From JAAUUE01 sp943370025 (lineage in GTDB: Bacteria; Cyanobacteriota; Cyanobacteriia; Cyanobacteriales; JAAUUE01), in assembly GCA_943370025.1 (NCBI GenBank), contig CALRPI020000004.1:55711-119710 (forward strand): a DNA stretch of 64,000 nt, read 5' to 3'. Shown piece by piece: positions 53,956 to 60,997 of the stretch (the stretch's first letter is position 1; each line of letters starts with the position of its first letter). The notes under the pieces are model-generated. The model was given only the letters and a program-made list of their open reading frames with translations, was not told where the DNA came from and made no database searches. The translations under genes were made by a program, and so were the position numbers.

Positions 53956-54675
53956 GTGGATAGAGAACCTAATAAAATAAGACTTGGGATAAGCTGCTTG
54001 GTGACAACTATAAAATTTGGGAGTGATGGGGTGATGGGAACGATCGATCAAGATTGGACACAATTAAAACTGCTGGGAGGTAGTCTCTGTTTAGATTTCG
54101 TGAATACAGTAGACCGATCGCAGAAAGGTTATACCGAGGATTGGTTAGTTGACTATACTGCCCTTGTAGCTTGGGGACAATATGTGCAAATAGTTACTCC
54201 AGATACAGCCAGACAAATCCTCGACCTTGCTCACCAAGAGCCAGATTTAGCGATTCAGGCCTGGAGAGAGGCGATCGCCCTGCGAGAAACTATCCATCGT
54301 CTCTTTACGGCGATTGCTGCCCAGAAACCCTTGTCTAGTGAAGATTTAGCTATTTTTAATTCCCATCTACATAAATCCCTAAGACAATTACAGGTAGTTC
54401 CTAATCCTCTTATTTCTCATCCTTTAAGCTGTATTTGGGAATGGAAGGGCATTCACTTAGAAATGATTTTGTGGTTGGTGGTGAGATCGACTGCCGAACT
54501 ACTAACTACTCCATTCATCGCAAAAGTTCGTGCCTGTGCAGCCCCCGATTGTGGTTGGATATTTGTGGATATAAGCCGCAATCATCGCCGTCGCTGGTGT
54601 GATATGGAAAGTTGTGGAAATCGATCCAAAGCCCAACGCCACTACCAAAAAAACAAACTAAAAACTGAAAAATAG
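53956..54675 (+). CDS. ABATE/CGNR zinc-finger transcriptional regulator
   Basis: The 239-aa frame opens at 53956, but the family pattern begins at DQDWTQLKLLGGSLCLDFVNT; the ATG at 54034 (MGTIDQDW) is the likely true start, giving about 213 residues. The ABATE ligand-binding domain spans about residues 1-145, and the CGNR zinc finger follows: VRACAAPDCGWIFVD, then RRRWCDMESCGNRSKAQRHY. Such proteins are helix-rich regulators. It lies between two leftward EamA genes and could control either. Confidence 0.9.
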   Translation: MDREPNKIRLGISCLVTTIKFGSDGVMGTIDQDWTQLKLLGGSLCLDFVNTVDRSQKGYTEDWLVDYTALVAWGQYVQIVTPDTARQILDLAHQEPDLAIQAWREAIALRETIHRLFTAIAAQKPLSSEDLAIFNSHLHKSLRQLQVVPNPLISHPLSCIWEWKGIHLEMILWLVVRSTAELLTTPFIAKVRACAAPDCGWIFVDISRNHRRRWCDMESCGNRSKAQRHYQKNKLKTEK

Positions 54676-54688
54676 ACAAGCCCAGCGA

Positions 54689-55609
54689 TTACTTTGCTAC
54701 ATGTCTTAACTGTTCATAAATACATAAGCTCACACCCACGGCGATTAGTAGAGCTGCGATCATAAAATTAAGAGTTAATACTTCTCGGAATAAAATAATC
54801 GACAAACCCGCTCCCACAAAGGGAGTGATGGCAAAATAAGCCCCGGTGCGAGATGCGCCCAACAATCGCAAAGCCATAATTAAACAAGTAAAGCTCAATC
54901 CATAGCTGAAAACCCCTAGAGTACAGGCAAAGAAAAGCCAAGGGATGGGAGGGAGACTAGAACCAAGACTGAAAGCAATTATTCCATTCACCAATGCTGC
55001 CACTAAGTTTTTCCCCAAGGCAAGGAGGACTGGATCTCGATGGGAAATATGCCGGGTCAGATTATTATCTGTTGCCCAACAAAGACCAGCAACCATCACT
55101 GCTGAGGTGGCAAGGTGATTACTAAGTTGAGCTGCCCCAGAACTATTGAGAATAATCGTTCCGGTGAGAATAATGGCGATCGCCACTGCCAGCAGCCAGT
55201 GAAAACGTTCCTTAAACACCACCCAAGCGATCATTGCTGTCGCCACTCCCTCAAAGCTCAACATCAAAGAGGCTGCCGCCGCCGAACTATGGTCTACCCC
55301 ATAGATAAATAAAATTGGTGCGGCAACTCCTCCCAAAATCACAGTGGAAAAAAACCAAAGCCAGTCACGCCCTTGGGGAAAGTTTATTGCAGTCTTGGGG
55401 CTTTGAAATTGCTGCCAACCAAAGACTATTAGCAAGCCTAGAAATGCGCCGGTGTTGAGCAGGGCAGCTAGAAGAGGAGGAGAAATTTGTTGGAGGAGGA
55501 TTTTGGACATGGGTGCATTACTGCCAAAGAGGATGCAGGCACCGAGGGCATAGAGAATACCGGGAGAGACTTTAAAATTGGGTTGATTAGACTTAGTGAA
55601 GAGTTTCAA
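54689..55609 (-). CDS. EamA family transporter (DMT superfamily)
   Basis: This 306-aa protein has ten membrane helices in two EamA halves: CILFGSNAPMSKILLQQISPP, AASLMLSFEGVATAMIAWVVFKERFH and RTGAYFAITPFVGAGLSIILFREVLT. It is homologous to the gene at 52819 but not a close duplicate. Its start at 55609 overlaps the end of the 106-aa gene by 4 bp, so the two are translationally coupled. Confidence 0.92.
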   Translation of the reverse strand: MKLFTKSNQPNFKVSPGILYALGACILFGSNAPMSKILLQQISPPLLAALLNTGAFLGLLIVFGWQQFQSPKTAINFPQGRDWLWFFSTVILGGVAAPILFIYGVDHSSAAAASLMLSFEGVATAMIAWVVFKERFHWLLAVAIAIILTGTIILNSSGAAQLSNHLATSAVMVAGLCWATDNNLTRHISHRDPVLLALGKNLVAALVNGIIAFSLGSSLPPIPWLFFACTLGVFSYGLSFTCLIMALRLLGASRTGAYFAITPFVGAGLSIILFREVLTLNFMIAALLIAVGVSLCIYEQLRHVAK

Positions 55610-55926
55610 AATAAAAAGTCAAATATGGCTAATAAACTTTCTGGGTAATCATCCCAATCTGGTTCAGGGCTTAGTCTGCGCAAACCTTCTTGGACATCCG
55701 CCATAATCTCTGGGGCATCGTTACTTTCTAGTAAACCTACCAAGGCTTCCCAGTCTCTATCATTGAGGAAAAGATTAGGAGCCGCATGAATATTGACATC
55801 AGAAGTCTTCGGATATTCCTCTCTTAATCTATTTGTCTCGATTAGAGAATGGTAAGAACCTAAAGAAGCTAATGAAACAATATTATCATCGGTGGCAAAA
55901 CTAACTGACATATACATCCCCAGCAT
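55606..55926 (-). CDS. Small acidic protein of unknown function
   Basis: This 106-aa protein has no membrane helix or signal. The C-terminal half is Trp/Asp-rich (FLNDRDWEALVGLLESNDAP, LSPEPDWDDYPESLL). An ATG at 55911 (MSVSFATDD) is also possible. It overlaps the EamA start by 4 bp. I do not recognise the family; small DUF1778/antitoxin-like accessory proteins have similar size, but no match is claimed. Confidence 0.7.
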   Translation of the reverse strand: MLGMYMSVSFATDDNIVSLASLGSYHSLIETNRLREEYPKTSDVNIHAAPNLFLNDRDWEALVGLLESNDAPEIMADVQEGLRRLSPEPDWDDYPESLLAIFDFLF

Positions 55927-55967
55927 GAAGCCAATTGACTTTAGCGTTATTCAATAGATTGAATAGG

Positions 55968-56047
55968 AGACCTCTAGTAGATATTGTTGACAAGCTTTGA
56001 TTGTTAACAATATCCACACCCTAAGAGGGTATTTATGCTAGAGGTCT
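55968..56047. repeat. Palindromic element, family J
   Basis: AGACCTCTAG and CTAGAGGTCT are perfect 10-bp inverted ends, 80 bp apart. Inside them GATATTGTTGAC and GTTAACAATATC form a second, almost perfect inverted pair (55980-56014). Confidence 0.8.
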
Positions 56048-56290
56048 AGTCACTAAATAGTCATTAAATGGTTACTAAATAATCAGGATTCAGAATTGGC
56101 AGTTCTCAATCCGGTCAGAATTTTAGTAGATGCTGAAAGGACTTAAAAATAGAAATTGGTTTTTGCTCAGGGAGTTTGGTCAGGAACCTTATCTACTTAA
56201 CAAAAATCAAAGTATTACCTACCCTTGATGAAATAAACTAGGCTAAATTTAATTCTATGACTAACTTTCAATTTAGCCACCCTATTGTCT

Positions 56291-56384
56291 CTATAGCGAT
56301 CCCAAATGGGTTGAGAACGGCTCCCCCGGAGGAGGAGCCGTTCTCAACCCTCTAAAATTCTAAATTCATTTAGGATAACTATAG
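56291..56384. repeat. Palindromic element, family D copy 3
   Basis: The ends CTATAGCGATCCCAAAT and ATTTAGGATAACTATAG are inverted. The stem GGGTTGAGAACGGCTCC is mirrored around the GGAGGAGGAGCC loop region, ending GGAGCCGTTCTCAACCC. Confidence 0.85.
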
Positions 56385-56438
56385 AAGTAAATATTAATCT
56401 ATATCAAGATCACTCAAAATATTCCTGAAAATTAAGCT

Positions 56439-56726
56439 GTGCTAATCCTCATCCATAATCTAACTCAATTGATTCGCCCCTACTTGGTGCCACTTTGCTT
56501 TGGGTGTACTTGGTGGGCGATCGCTCTTGCCGCCATTTCTGTATATCGCACCATCAAAAATGGAGTCAAGGAAATTAATTATCTCCACAGTATTCCCTGC
56601 CCTGGGTGTCAATTTTTTACCAATGATTATCGCCTCAAATGTACTGTGCATCCAGAGATTGCCAATTCTCCCCATGCCATCAGTTGTGCTGATTTTTGTC
56701 CTAGGAAGTTAACATTCATGCCATAA
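56439..56726 (+). CDS. Small Cys-rich membrane protein, unknown function
   Basis: This 95-aa protein starts at a non-ATG codon (GTG at 56439). One membrane helix spans about residues 15-36 (LVPLCFGCTWWAIALAAISVY). Four or five cysteines follow: IPCPGCQFF, LKCTVHPE and ISCADFCPR. The CPGC pair suggests a thiol or metal site on one face of the membrane. I recognise no named family. Its stop codon TAA is the first three bases of a family E element. Confidence 0.75.
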   Translation: MLILIHNLTQLIRPYLVPLCFGCTWWAIALAAISVYRTIKNGVKEINYLHSIPCPGCQFFTNDYRLKCTVHPEIANSPHAISCADFCPRKLTFMP

Positions 56727-56816
56727 GAGGCTATTTATAAAGTCTGATTTTGCGCCCCCGCAGGGGACGCAAAATCAGACTTTATAGCCACTTTATACTT
56801 TATAAATAACCTCTAA
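56724..56816. repeat. Palindromic element, family E copy 5
   Basis: It starts with the previous gene's stop codon (TAAGAGGCTATTTATAAAGTCTG) and ends ACTTTATAAATAACCTCTAA. The stem GTCTGATTTTGCG / CGCAAAATCAGAC surrounds the GC-rich loop. It is a likely bidirectional terminator against the leftward M23 gene. Confidence 0.85.
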
Positions 56817-56844
56817 GCAGGTGCGGTGCACCTGCTTATGTGAA

Positions 56845-57996
56845 CTATTTCACTAAATATTTCATGGGATCCACTGGCTCCCCCGATTCCCGAACTTCAA
56901 AATGCAGATGAGGTCCGGTGGATAATCCCGTTGAACCTACGGCAGCAATCACATCCCCCTGTTTGACCATCTGCCCTACGCTGACTAATAGCTGGCTGGC
57001 ATGACCATAGAGGCTACTTAATCCCGCCCCGTGATCAATAACGACGGTATTGCCATAGCCTCCATACCAGTCGGCTAAGATGACAATTCCTGTATCCGCC
57101 GCCCGAATATTGCTGCCGTAATCTGCGGCAAAATCCACTCCGGCATGGAAGCGTTCATAGCCCCAGATGGGATGAATCCGCCAGCCAAAGTTACTGGATA
57201 ATTCACCATCGTTGGGAGATTTGAACCTGCCAGTGCCGATGCTTTGGCGGAAGGCGAGTTCTCGCATCCGCTGTTGAATGATGGAGGCGATCTGATTGGA
57301 ATCTTTTTGCAGTTGGGCATCGGCGGCTTCAAGGGCGGCTCGGTCTTGGTTGAGACGATCGATCATTTCCTTCTGAACTTTGAGCTGTTCTTGAAACTGG
57401 GTTTTCTGCCCTAGGAGTTGTTGGTTGAGAATGGCGATTTGATTTTTCTGGTCGGCGATCGCTTGGGTTTGCCGATTTAGGATTTCGGCTTGCGACCTGA
57501 GCTTAAACAGTGTCCTTTGGTCAGCTCGGTAGATCAACTCTAGACGGGCTTGGCGATCGAAGAACTCATTCAGGTCTTTACTAGCTAAGAGAATATCCCA
57601 GCCCTGAATAGACAAAGAAGACCGCTGGAGTAGTCTTAACCTAGCCGCAGTGGCTTGGCGCTTTTCTGTATAGGATTGCCGTGCCGACTTTTGGTCTTTT
57701 TCTAGCATTTGCAGGGCTTGATTTGCCTGTTGCAGGGCTGTGGCAAAGTCTTTAGTGGCTTGATTTGTGGTTTGAATATTCTTTTGCAATCCTTCTAGAT
57801 AGCGTTGCGCTCCCTTTTCCACATCAGAAAGGCGTTTTTTCTCTTCGGTGACCTGCGATCGTTCTTTTTGGAGCCGTTCTTGGCGTTGTTGGAGAGTTTC
57901 GAGGGAATTATCTTGGGCGATCGCAGTAGGTATTTTTACTATATATATTAATACGATACAAAAGGTAAGAATTAACAAAGAAGTTCGTTTACGCAT
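56845..57996 (-). CDS. EnvC-like M23 peptidase with coiled coil
   Basis: This 383-aa protein has an N-terminal signal (about residues 6-27), then about 220 residues of coiled coil rich in Gln, Lys and Leu (residues 30-250). The M23 LytM domain follows (about 265-380). Zinc ligands are visible: FHAGVDFAADYG (HxxxD) and GPHLHFEV (HxH). EnvC-like proteins activate division amidases or cleave crosslinks themselves; here the ligands are complete, so catalysis is possible. The exported amidase at 32542 is in the same window but not adjacent. Confidence 0.92.
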   Translation of the reverse strand: MRKRTSLLILTFCIVLIYIVKIPTAIAQDNSLETLQQRQERLQKERSQVTEEKKRLSDVEKGAQRYLEGLQKNIQTTNQATKDFATALQQANQALQMLEKDQKSARQSYTEKRQATAARLRLLQRSSLSIQGWDILLASKDLNEFFDRQARLELIYRADQRTLFKLRSQAEILNRQTQAIADQKNQIAILNQQLLGQKTQFQEQLKVQKEMIDRLNQDRAALEAADAQLQKDSNQIASIIQQRMRELAFRQSIGTGRFKSPNDGELSSNFGWRIHPIWGYERFHAGVDFAADYGSNIRAADTGIVILADWYGGYGNTVVIDHGAGLSSLYGHASQLLVSVGQMVKQGDVIAAVGSTGLSTGPHLHFEVRESGEPVDPMKYLVK

Positions 57997-58053
57997 CGTT
58001 GTAGGATCAAGGAATAAGAGAGTGAAAATTAGATAGCAATCCGGAGAAAATCT

Positions 58054-58884
58054 ATGATTAGAAAGATTTTAATTGCAGTAGCAGGCTTGGGTAAATGTGA
58101 AGAGATGTTAAATATGCTCTTGGAAATTCCCTCTGTAGAAAGAGCCTCCGTCACCCTCCTCCACGTAGTTCCAGCCAAGTCCTCGGCAGGAGATATGGCA
58201 GAGAAGCTGGAGAAGGGAGGGCAAATTTTGGCGGAGGCAGTCAAAACCCTCAAGTTATCACCAGACCAAGTAAACGTCAGACTCCGGCAAGGGGATCCAA
58301 AAAATATTGTCTGTGAAGTTGCTGATGAGGAAGGCTCCGATTTAATTATTATGGGGTCCCGTGGCCTACGGGGTCTGAAGGCAGTTTTAGATAATTCCGT
58401 CAGTCAATACGTTTTTCAGCTTACTTCTCGCCCTATGCTTCTGATCAAGGATGACATTTATGTTAAACGCTTAAATCGAATTATGGTAGCTCTTGATGGT
58501 TCTCCCGCCTCGAAATATTGCCTAGACCTAGCTATTTTCTTGGCTAAAGATATCAAGGGAGCGCAATTAATTCTCTCCCATGTTAACCCCAATACTCCCG
58601 TCAACGACCCTGAAGCAGACCCAGTTTTAGCTCCTGCTATTACATTGGCAAAACAAATGGGGATTAATTATCGCTGCACAACTAGTTCTGGGAAGGCAGG
58701 TCCGGAAATTTGTCGGGTGGCGGAAGAGGTGAATGCCGATTTATTAATCATTGGTTCGCCTGATCGCCGTCCTTCCATTGCCCGTGGAGTGGTGGATCTA
58801 GACCGTCTCTTGGGGAACTCCCAATCAGATTACGTGCGGGTTAATGCAACTTGCCCTGTTTTGCTAGCTCGGACGATCGCTTAA
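58054..58884 (+). CDS. Tandem universal stress protein
   Basis: This 276-aa protein has two UspA domains (about 1-135 and 145-275). The first carries the ATP-binding pattern IIMGSRGLRGLKAVLDNSVSQYV; the second has LIIGSPDRRPSIARGVVDLDRLLGNSQSDYV, with the typical Gly pairs and GNS. Such tandem proteins bind ATP or other nucleotides and help survival of stress. It is convergent with the broken LOG gene; a hairpin at 58943 separates them. Confidence 0.93.
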   Translation: MIRKILIAVAGLGKCEEMLNMLLEIPSVERASVTLLHVVPAKSSAGDMAEKLEKGGQILAEAVKTLKLSPDQVNVRLRQGDPKNIVCEVADEEGSDLIIMGSRGLRGLKAVLDNSVSQYVFQLTSRPMLLIKDDIYVKRLNRIMVALDGSPASKYCLDLAIFLAKDIKGAQLILSHVNPNTPVNDPEADPVLAPAITLAKQMGINYRCTTSSGKAGPEICRVAEEVNADLLIIGSPDRRPSIARGVVDLDRLLGNSQSDYVRVNATCPVLLARTIA

Positions 58885-58893
58885 TCATCGCCA

Positions 58894-58996
58894 CTAGTAG
58901 TGCGTCAACGATTAGTTGATGGGTATACAGAAAGTTTTGTGGAAGTGTTTTTTGAGGGGTTGAAAACCCCTCAAAAAACACTTGACAGACTACTAG
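58894..58996. repeat. Palindromic element, family I
   Basis: The ends CTAGTAGTGCGTCAA and TTGACAGACTACTAG are inverted. The core stem AAGTGTTTTTTGAGGGG / CCCCTCAAAAAACACTT (58943-58983) is perfect. It lies between convergent genes and is a likely bidirectional terminator. Confidence 0.8.
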
Positions 58997-59474
58997 CTAA
59001 CCTTGAGGCGGCTTGATCCATTTATCAACAAGCCGAGGCTGATAATTTCTAAAAGCTGTCAGCAGTTGTACAGGAGTTAATGCCTCTAGAACTAGAGACC
59101 GCAACTCCTGTTTCAGAAACGCTTCAGTTACAGCTTGATCAAATAGTTGGATTAAGGGTGTGTAGTATCCTGCAATATTCAGCAAACCGCAGGGTTTTTT
59201 ATGCAAGCCCAACTGTCCCCAAGTTAGAATTTCACAAAATTCTTCCAAAGTTCCATAGCCTCCCGGTAGAGCAATAAAACCATCGGCTAGTTCCGCCATC
59301 CGGTTTTTGCGATCGTGCATGGAATCTACAACTTCCAATCGAGTTAAACCCCGATGAGCAATTTCTTTTGTTTCCAGAAATTCTGGGATGACCCCAATAA
59401 CTTCTCCTCCTGCTGCTAAAGCTGCATCAGCAACCAAACCCATTAATCCTACATTTCCCCCGCCGTAGATTAAT
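58997..59474 (-). pseudogene. LOG family (lysine decarboxylase-like) protein, N-terminus lost to IS
   Basis: The frame 148 codons from the ATG at 59443 encodes the C-terminal part of a LOG-type phosphoribohydrolase. It has MGLVADAALAAGGEVIGVIPEFL and the catalytic PGGYGTLEEFCEILTW. Upstream of that ATG the frame continues in the same reading frame as LIYGGGNVGLMG, a conserved family motif, up to the edge of the IS at 59474. The expected 30-40 N-terminal residues with the first substrate-binding strand are missing. A shortened product could still be made from 59443, but it would lack a conserved motif. LOG enzymes release cytokinin bases from nucleotides; many bacterial ones have other substrates. 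Confidence 0.85.
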
Positions 59475-60997
59475 TGACTTGAGTTTGGACTAAAAAACGA
59501 GTAGGAAGGCAGTCAATGATAGGCACCGACTGCCGTAATGTCAATGATGTAAACTTTCCATTGACATTATGATTTTCAAACAACTTCAGCAATTTCGCCA
59601 AACGATCTACGATAGCCTGGGCAAAGCAAAAGACGCGGTATTTGAGTTGATGGATGCAGTGCTGGTGAGTCCGAGCATTGCGTCTTTTGTGAGTTTATCG
59701 CAAAGTCCAGTGTTTCGTCGCCAGTGGTCGAGTGTTTATGAAGCAATTCATGACAGTCGGGTTTCCAGTACGCAGTTGATGCGAGTTTTGGTCAAGGAGG
59801 TTAGCAGTGAGGGGCAACCGTTTTTAGCCGGAGATAGCAGTGTGTGGTTAAGACCGCAAGCATCCACCTTGCAAGATCGCTGCAACCAGTATGGGGGTAA
59901 AGAGAGCATTGGGGTAGGACACAGTTACAGTACCTTGGCATGGGTACCAGAGACAGAAGGGAGTTGGGCATTGCCCTTACGCCATGAGCGGATCACTAGT
60001 TTTGAGAGTCCGGTGAGTAAAGCCGCCTTCCAACTCAAGCAAGTGAGCCGAAAATTGAGTGTGCGACCGCTGGCTGGGTATGACCGCGCCTATGGCAATG
60101 CCCAGTTTGTCAACCAGACGGCTGATATTGAAGCTGACCTGTTGTTGCGCTTGTCATCCAACCGTTGCTTATGGGGTCATCCCCCGGCCTATAGTGGTCG
60201 GGGTGCGCCCCACAAACATGGACACAAGTTCAAGTTGAATGCTCCTGAAACCTACCCGGTGGCAACAGAAACCCTAGAGGTGAAAGACCCCAAGTTGGGT
60301 CGGGTGAGAGTGATGCGCTGGAGTGGGTTTCATTTTCGTCAGTCGGCAAAACGTCCGATGGAGATTATTCGAGTCGAGGTGATTGACCCCAAGGGGGGTA
60401 AGCGCCCGTTGAAGCCGTTATGGTTAGCTTGGCTGGGAGAGACGATGCCGCCCTTGACAACCTTGTGGCAAAAATACCTCCGACGCTTTGCCCTAGAACA
60501 TTGGTATCGTCTTGCCAAGCAACGGTTATATTGGACACATCCTCAGTTGAGTTCTACACCTGCTTCTGAGCGCTGGAGCCACCTGATGCCATTGCTCACC
60601 TGGCAGTTGTGGTTGGCTCGTGCCGAGTGCATCGACTCCCCTTTGCCTTGGCAGGCACCCCAAGACAATCTCTCTCCAGGTCGGGTCGCTCAAGCGTTTG
60701 CTAGCATTTTATTGGCAATTGGTACTCCAGCCCAACCGCCAAAACCTCGCGGAAAATCCCCCGGTCGTCAGAGCGGACAACTTCACCCCCCCCGCAGACG
60801 CTATCCAATGGTAAAAAAACGAGCCTCTAAACGCAAGAAATCCGCACCATCACTGAAGCAATCTCACTCAACTACTGCTTAACTTCTGCTTCTGTTGCTG
60901 TGATTGAAGATAACTCAGCCATGTCCAAGGGCTGAGTCATGCTCTGCTGTTTTTTTATCGATAGCTGCTGGAAACTATTTAGTCCAAACTAAAGTCA
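59475..60997 (+). mobile_element. Insertion sequence with terminal inverted repeats (IS4/IS701-like)
   Basis: Terminal inverted repeats of 20 bp with one mismatch bound it: TGACTTGAGTTTGGACTAAA at 59475-59494 and the complement of TGACTTTAGTTTGGACTAAA at 60978-60997. The 1.5-kb element carries one transposase gene. The flanks (ATTAAT left, CCCAAG right) show no target duplication, and the genes on the two sides do not match each other. Confidence 0.85.
59569..60882 (+). CDS. Transposase, DDE superfamily (IS4/IS701-like)
   Basis: This 437-aa protein has the DDE arrangement of an IS4-superfamily transposase. Asp1 is in FLAGDSSVWLRPQ, Asp2 in RPLAGYDRAYGNAQ, and Glu in RRFALEHWYRLAKQRLYW (the Y-R-E-K-like signature). 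The C-terminal 50 residues are Pro/Lys/Arg-rich and low in complexity. The full length and intact catalytic residues suggest a recently active copy. Family placement beyond IS4/IS701-like is not certain. Confidence 0.9.
   Translation: MIFKQLQQFRQTIYDSLGKAKDAVFELMDAVLVSPSIASFVSLSQSPVFRRQWSSVYEAIHDSRVSSTQLMRVLVKEVSSEGQPFLAGDSSVWLRPQASTLQDRCNQYGGKESIGVGHSYSTLAWVPETEGSWALPLRHERITSFESPVSKAAFQLKQVSRKLSVRPLAGYDRAYGNAQFVNQTADIEADLLLRLSSNRCLWGHPPAYSGRGAPHKHGHKFKLNAPETYPVATETLEVKDPKLGRVRVMRWSGFHFRQSAKRPMEIIRVEVIDPKGGKRPLKPLWLAWLGETMPPLTTLWQKYLRRFALEHWYRLAKQRLYWTHPQLSSTPASERWSHLMPLLTWQLWLARAECIDSPLPWQAPQDNLSPGRVAQAFASILLAIGTPAQPPKPRGKSPGRQSGQLHPPRRRYPMVKKRASKRKKSAPSLKQSHSTTA

Larger units (their letters stand above)
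55927..56438. other. Long gap with two palindromic elements
   Basis: The gap holds family J (55968-56047) and family D copy 3 (56291-56384), and no coding frame that looks real. The middle, 56048-56290, is AT-rich with repeated CACTAAATAGTCATTAAATGGTTACTAAATAATC-like triplets of ACTAAATA at 56050-56085. Confidence 0.55.
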
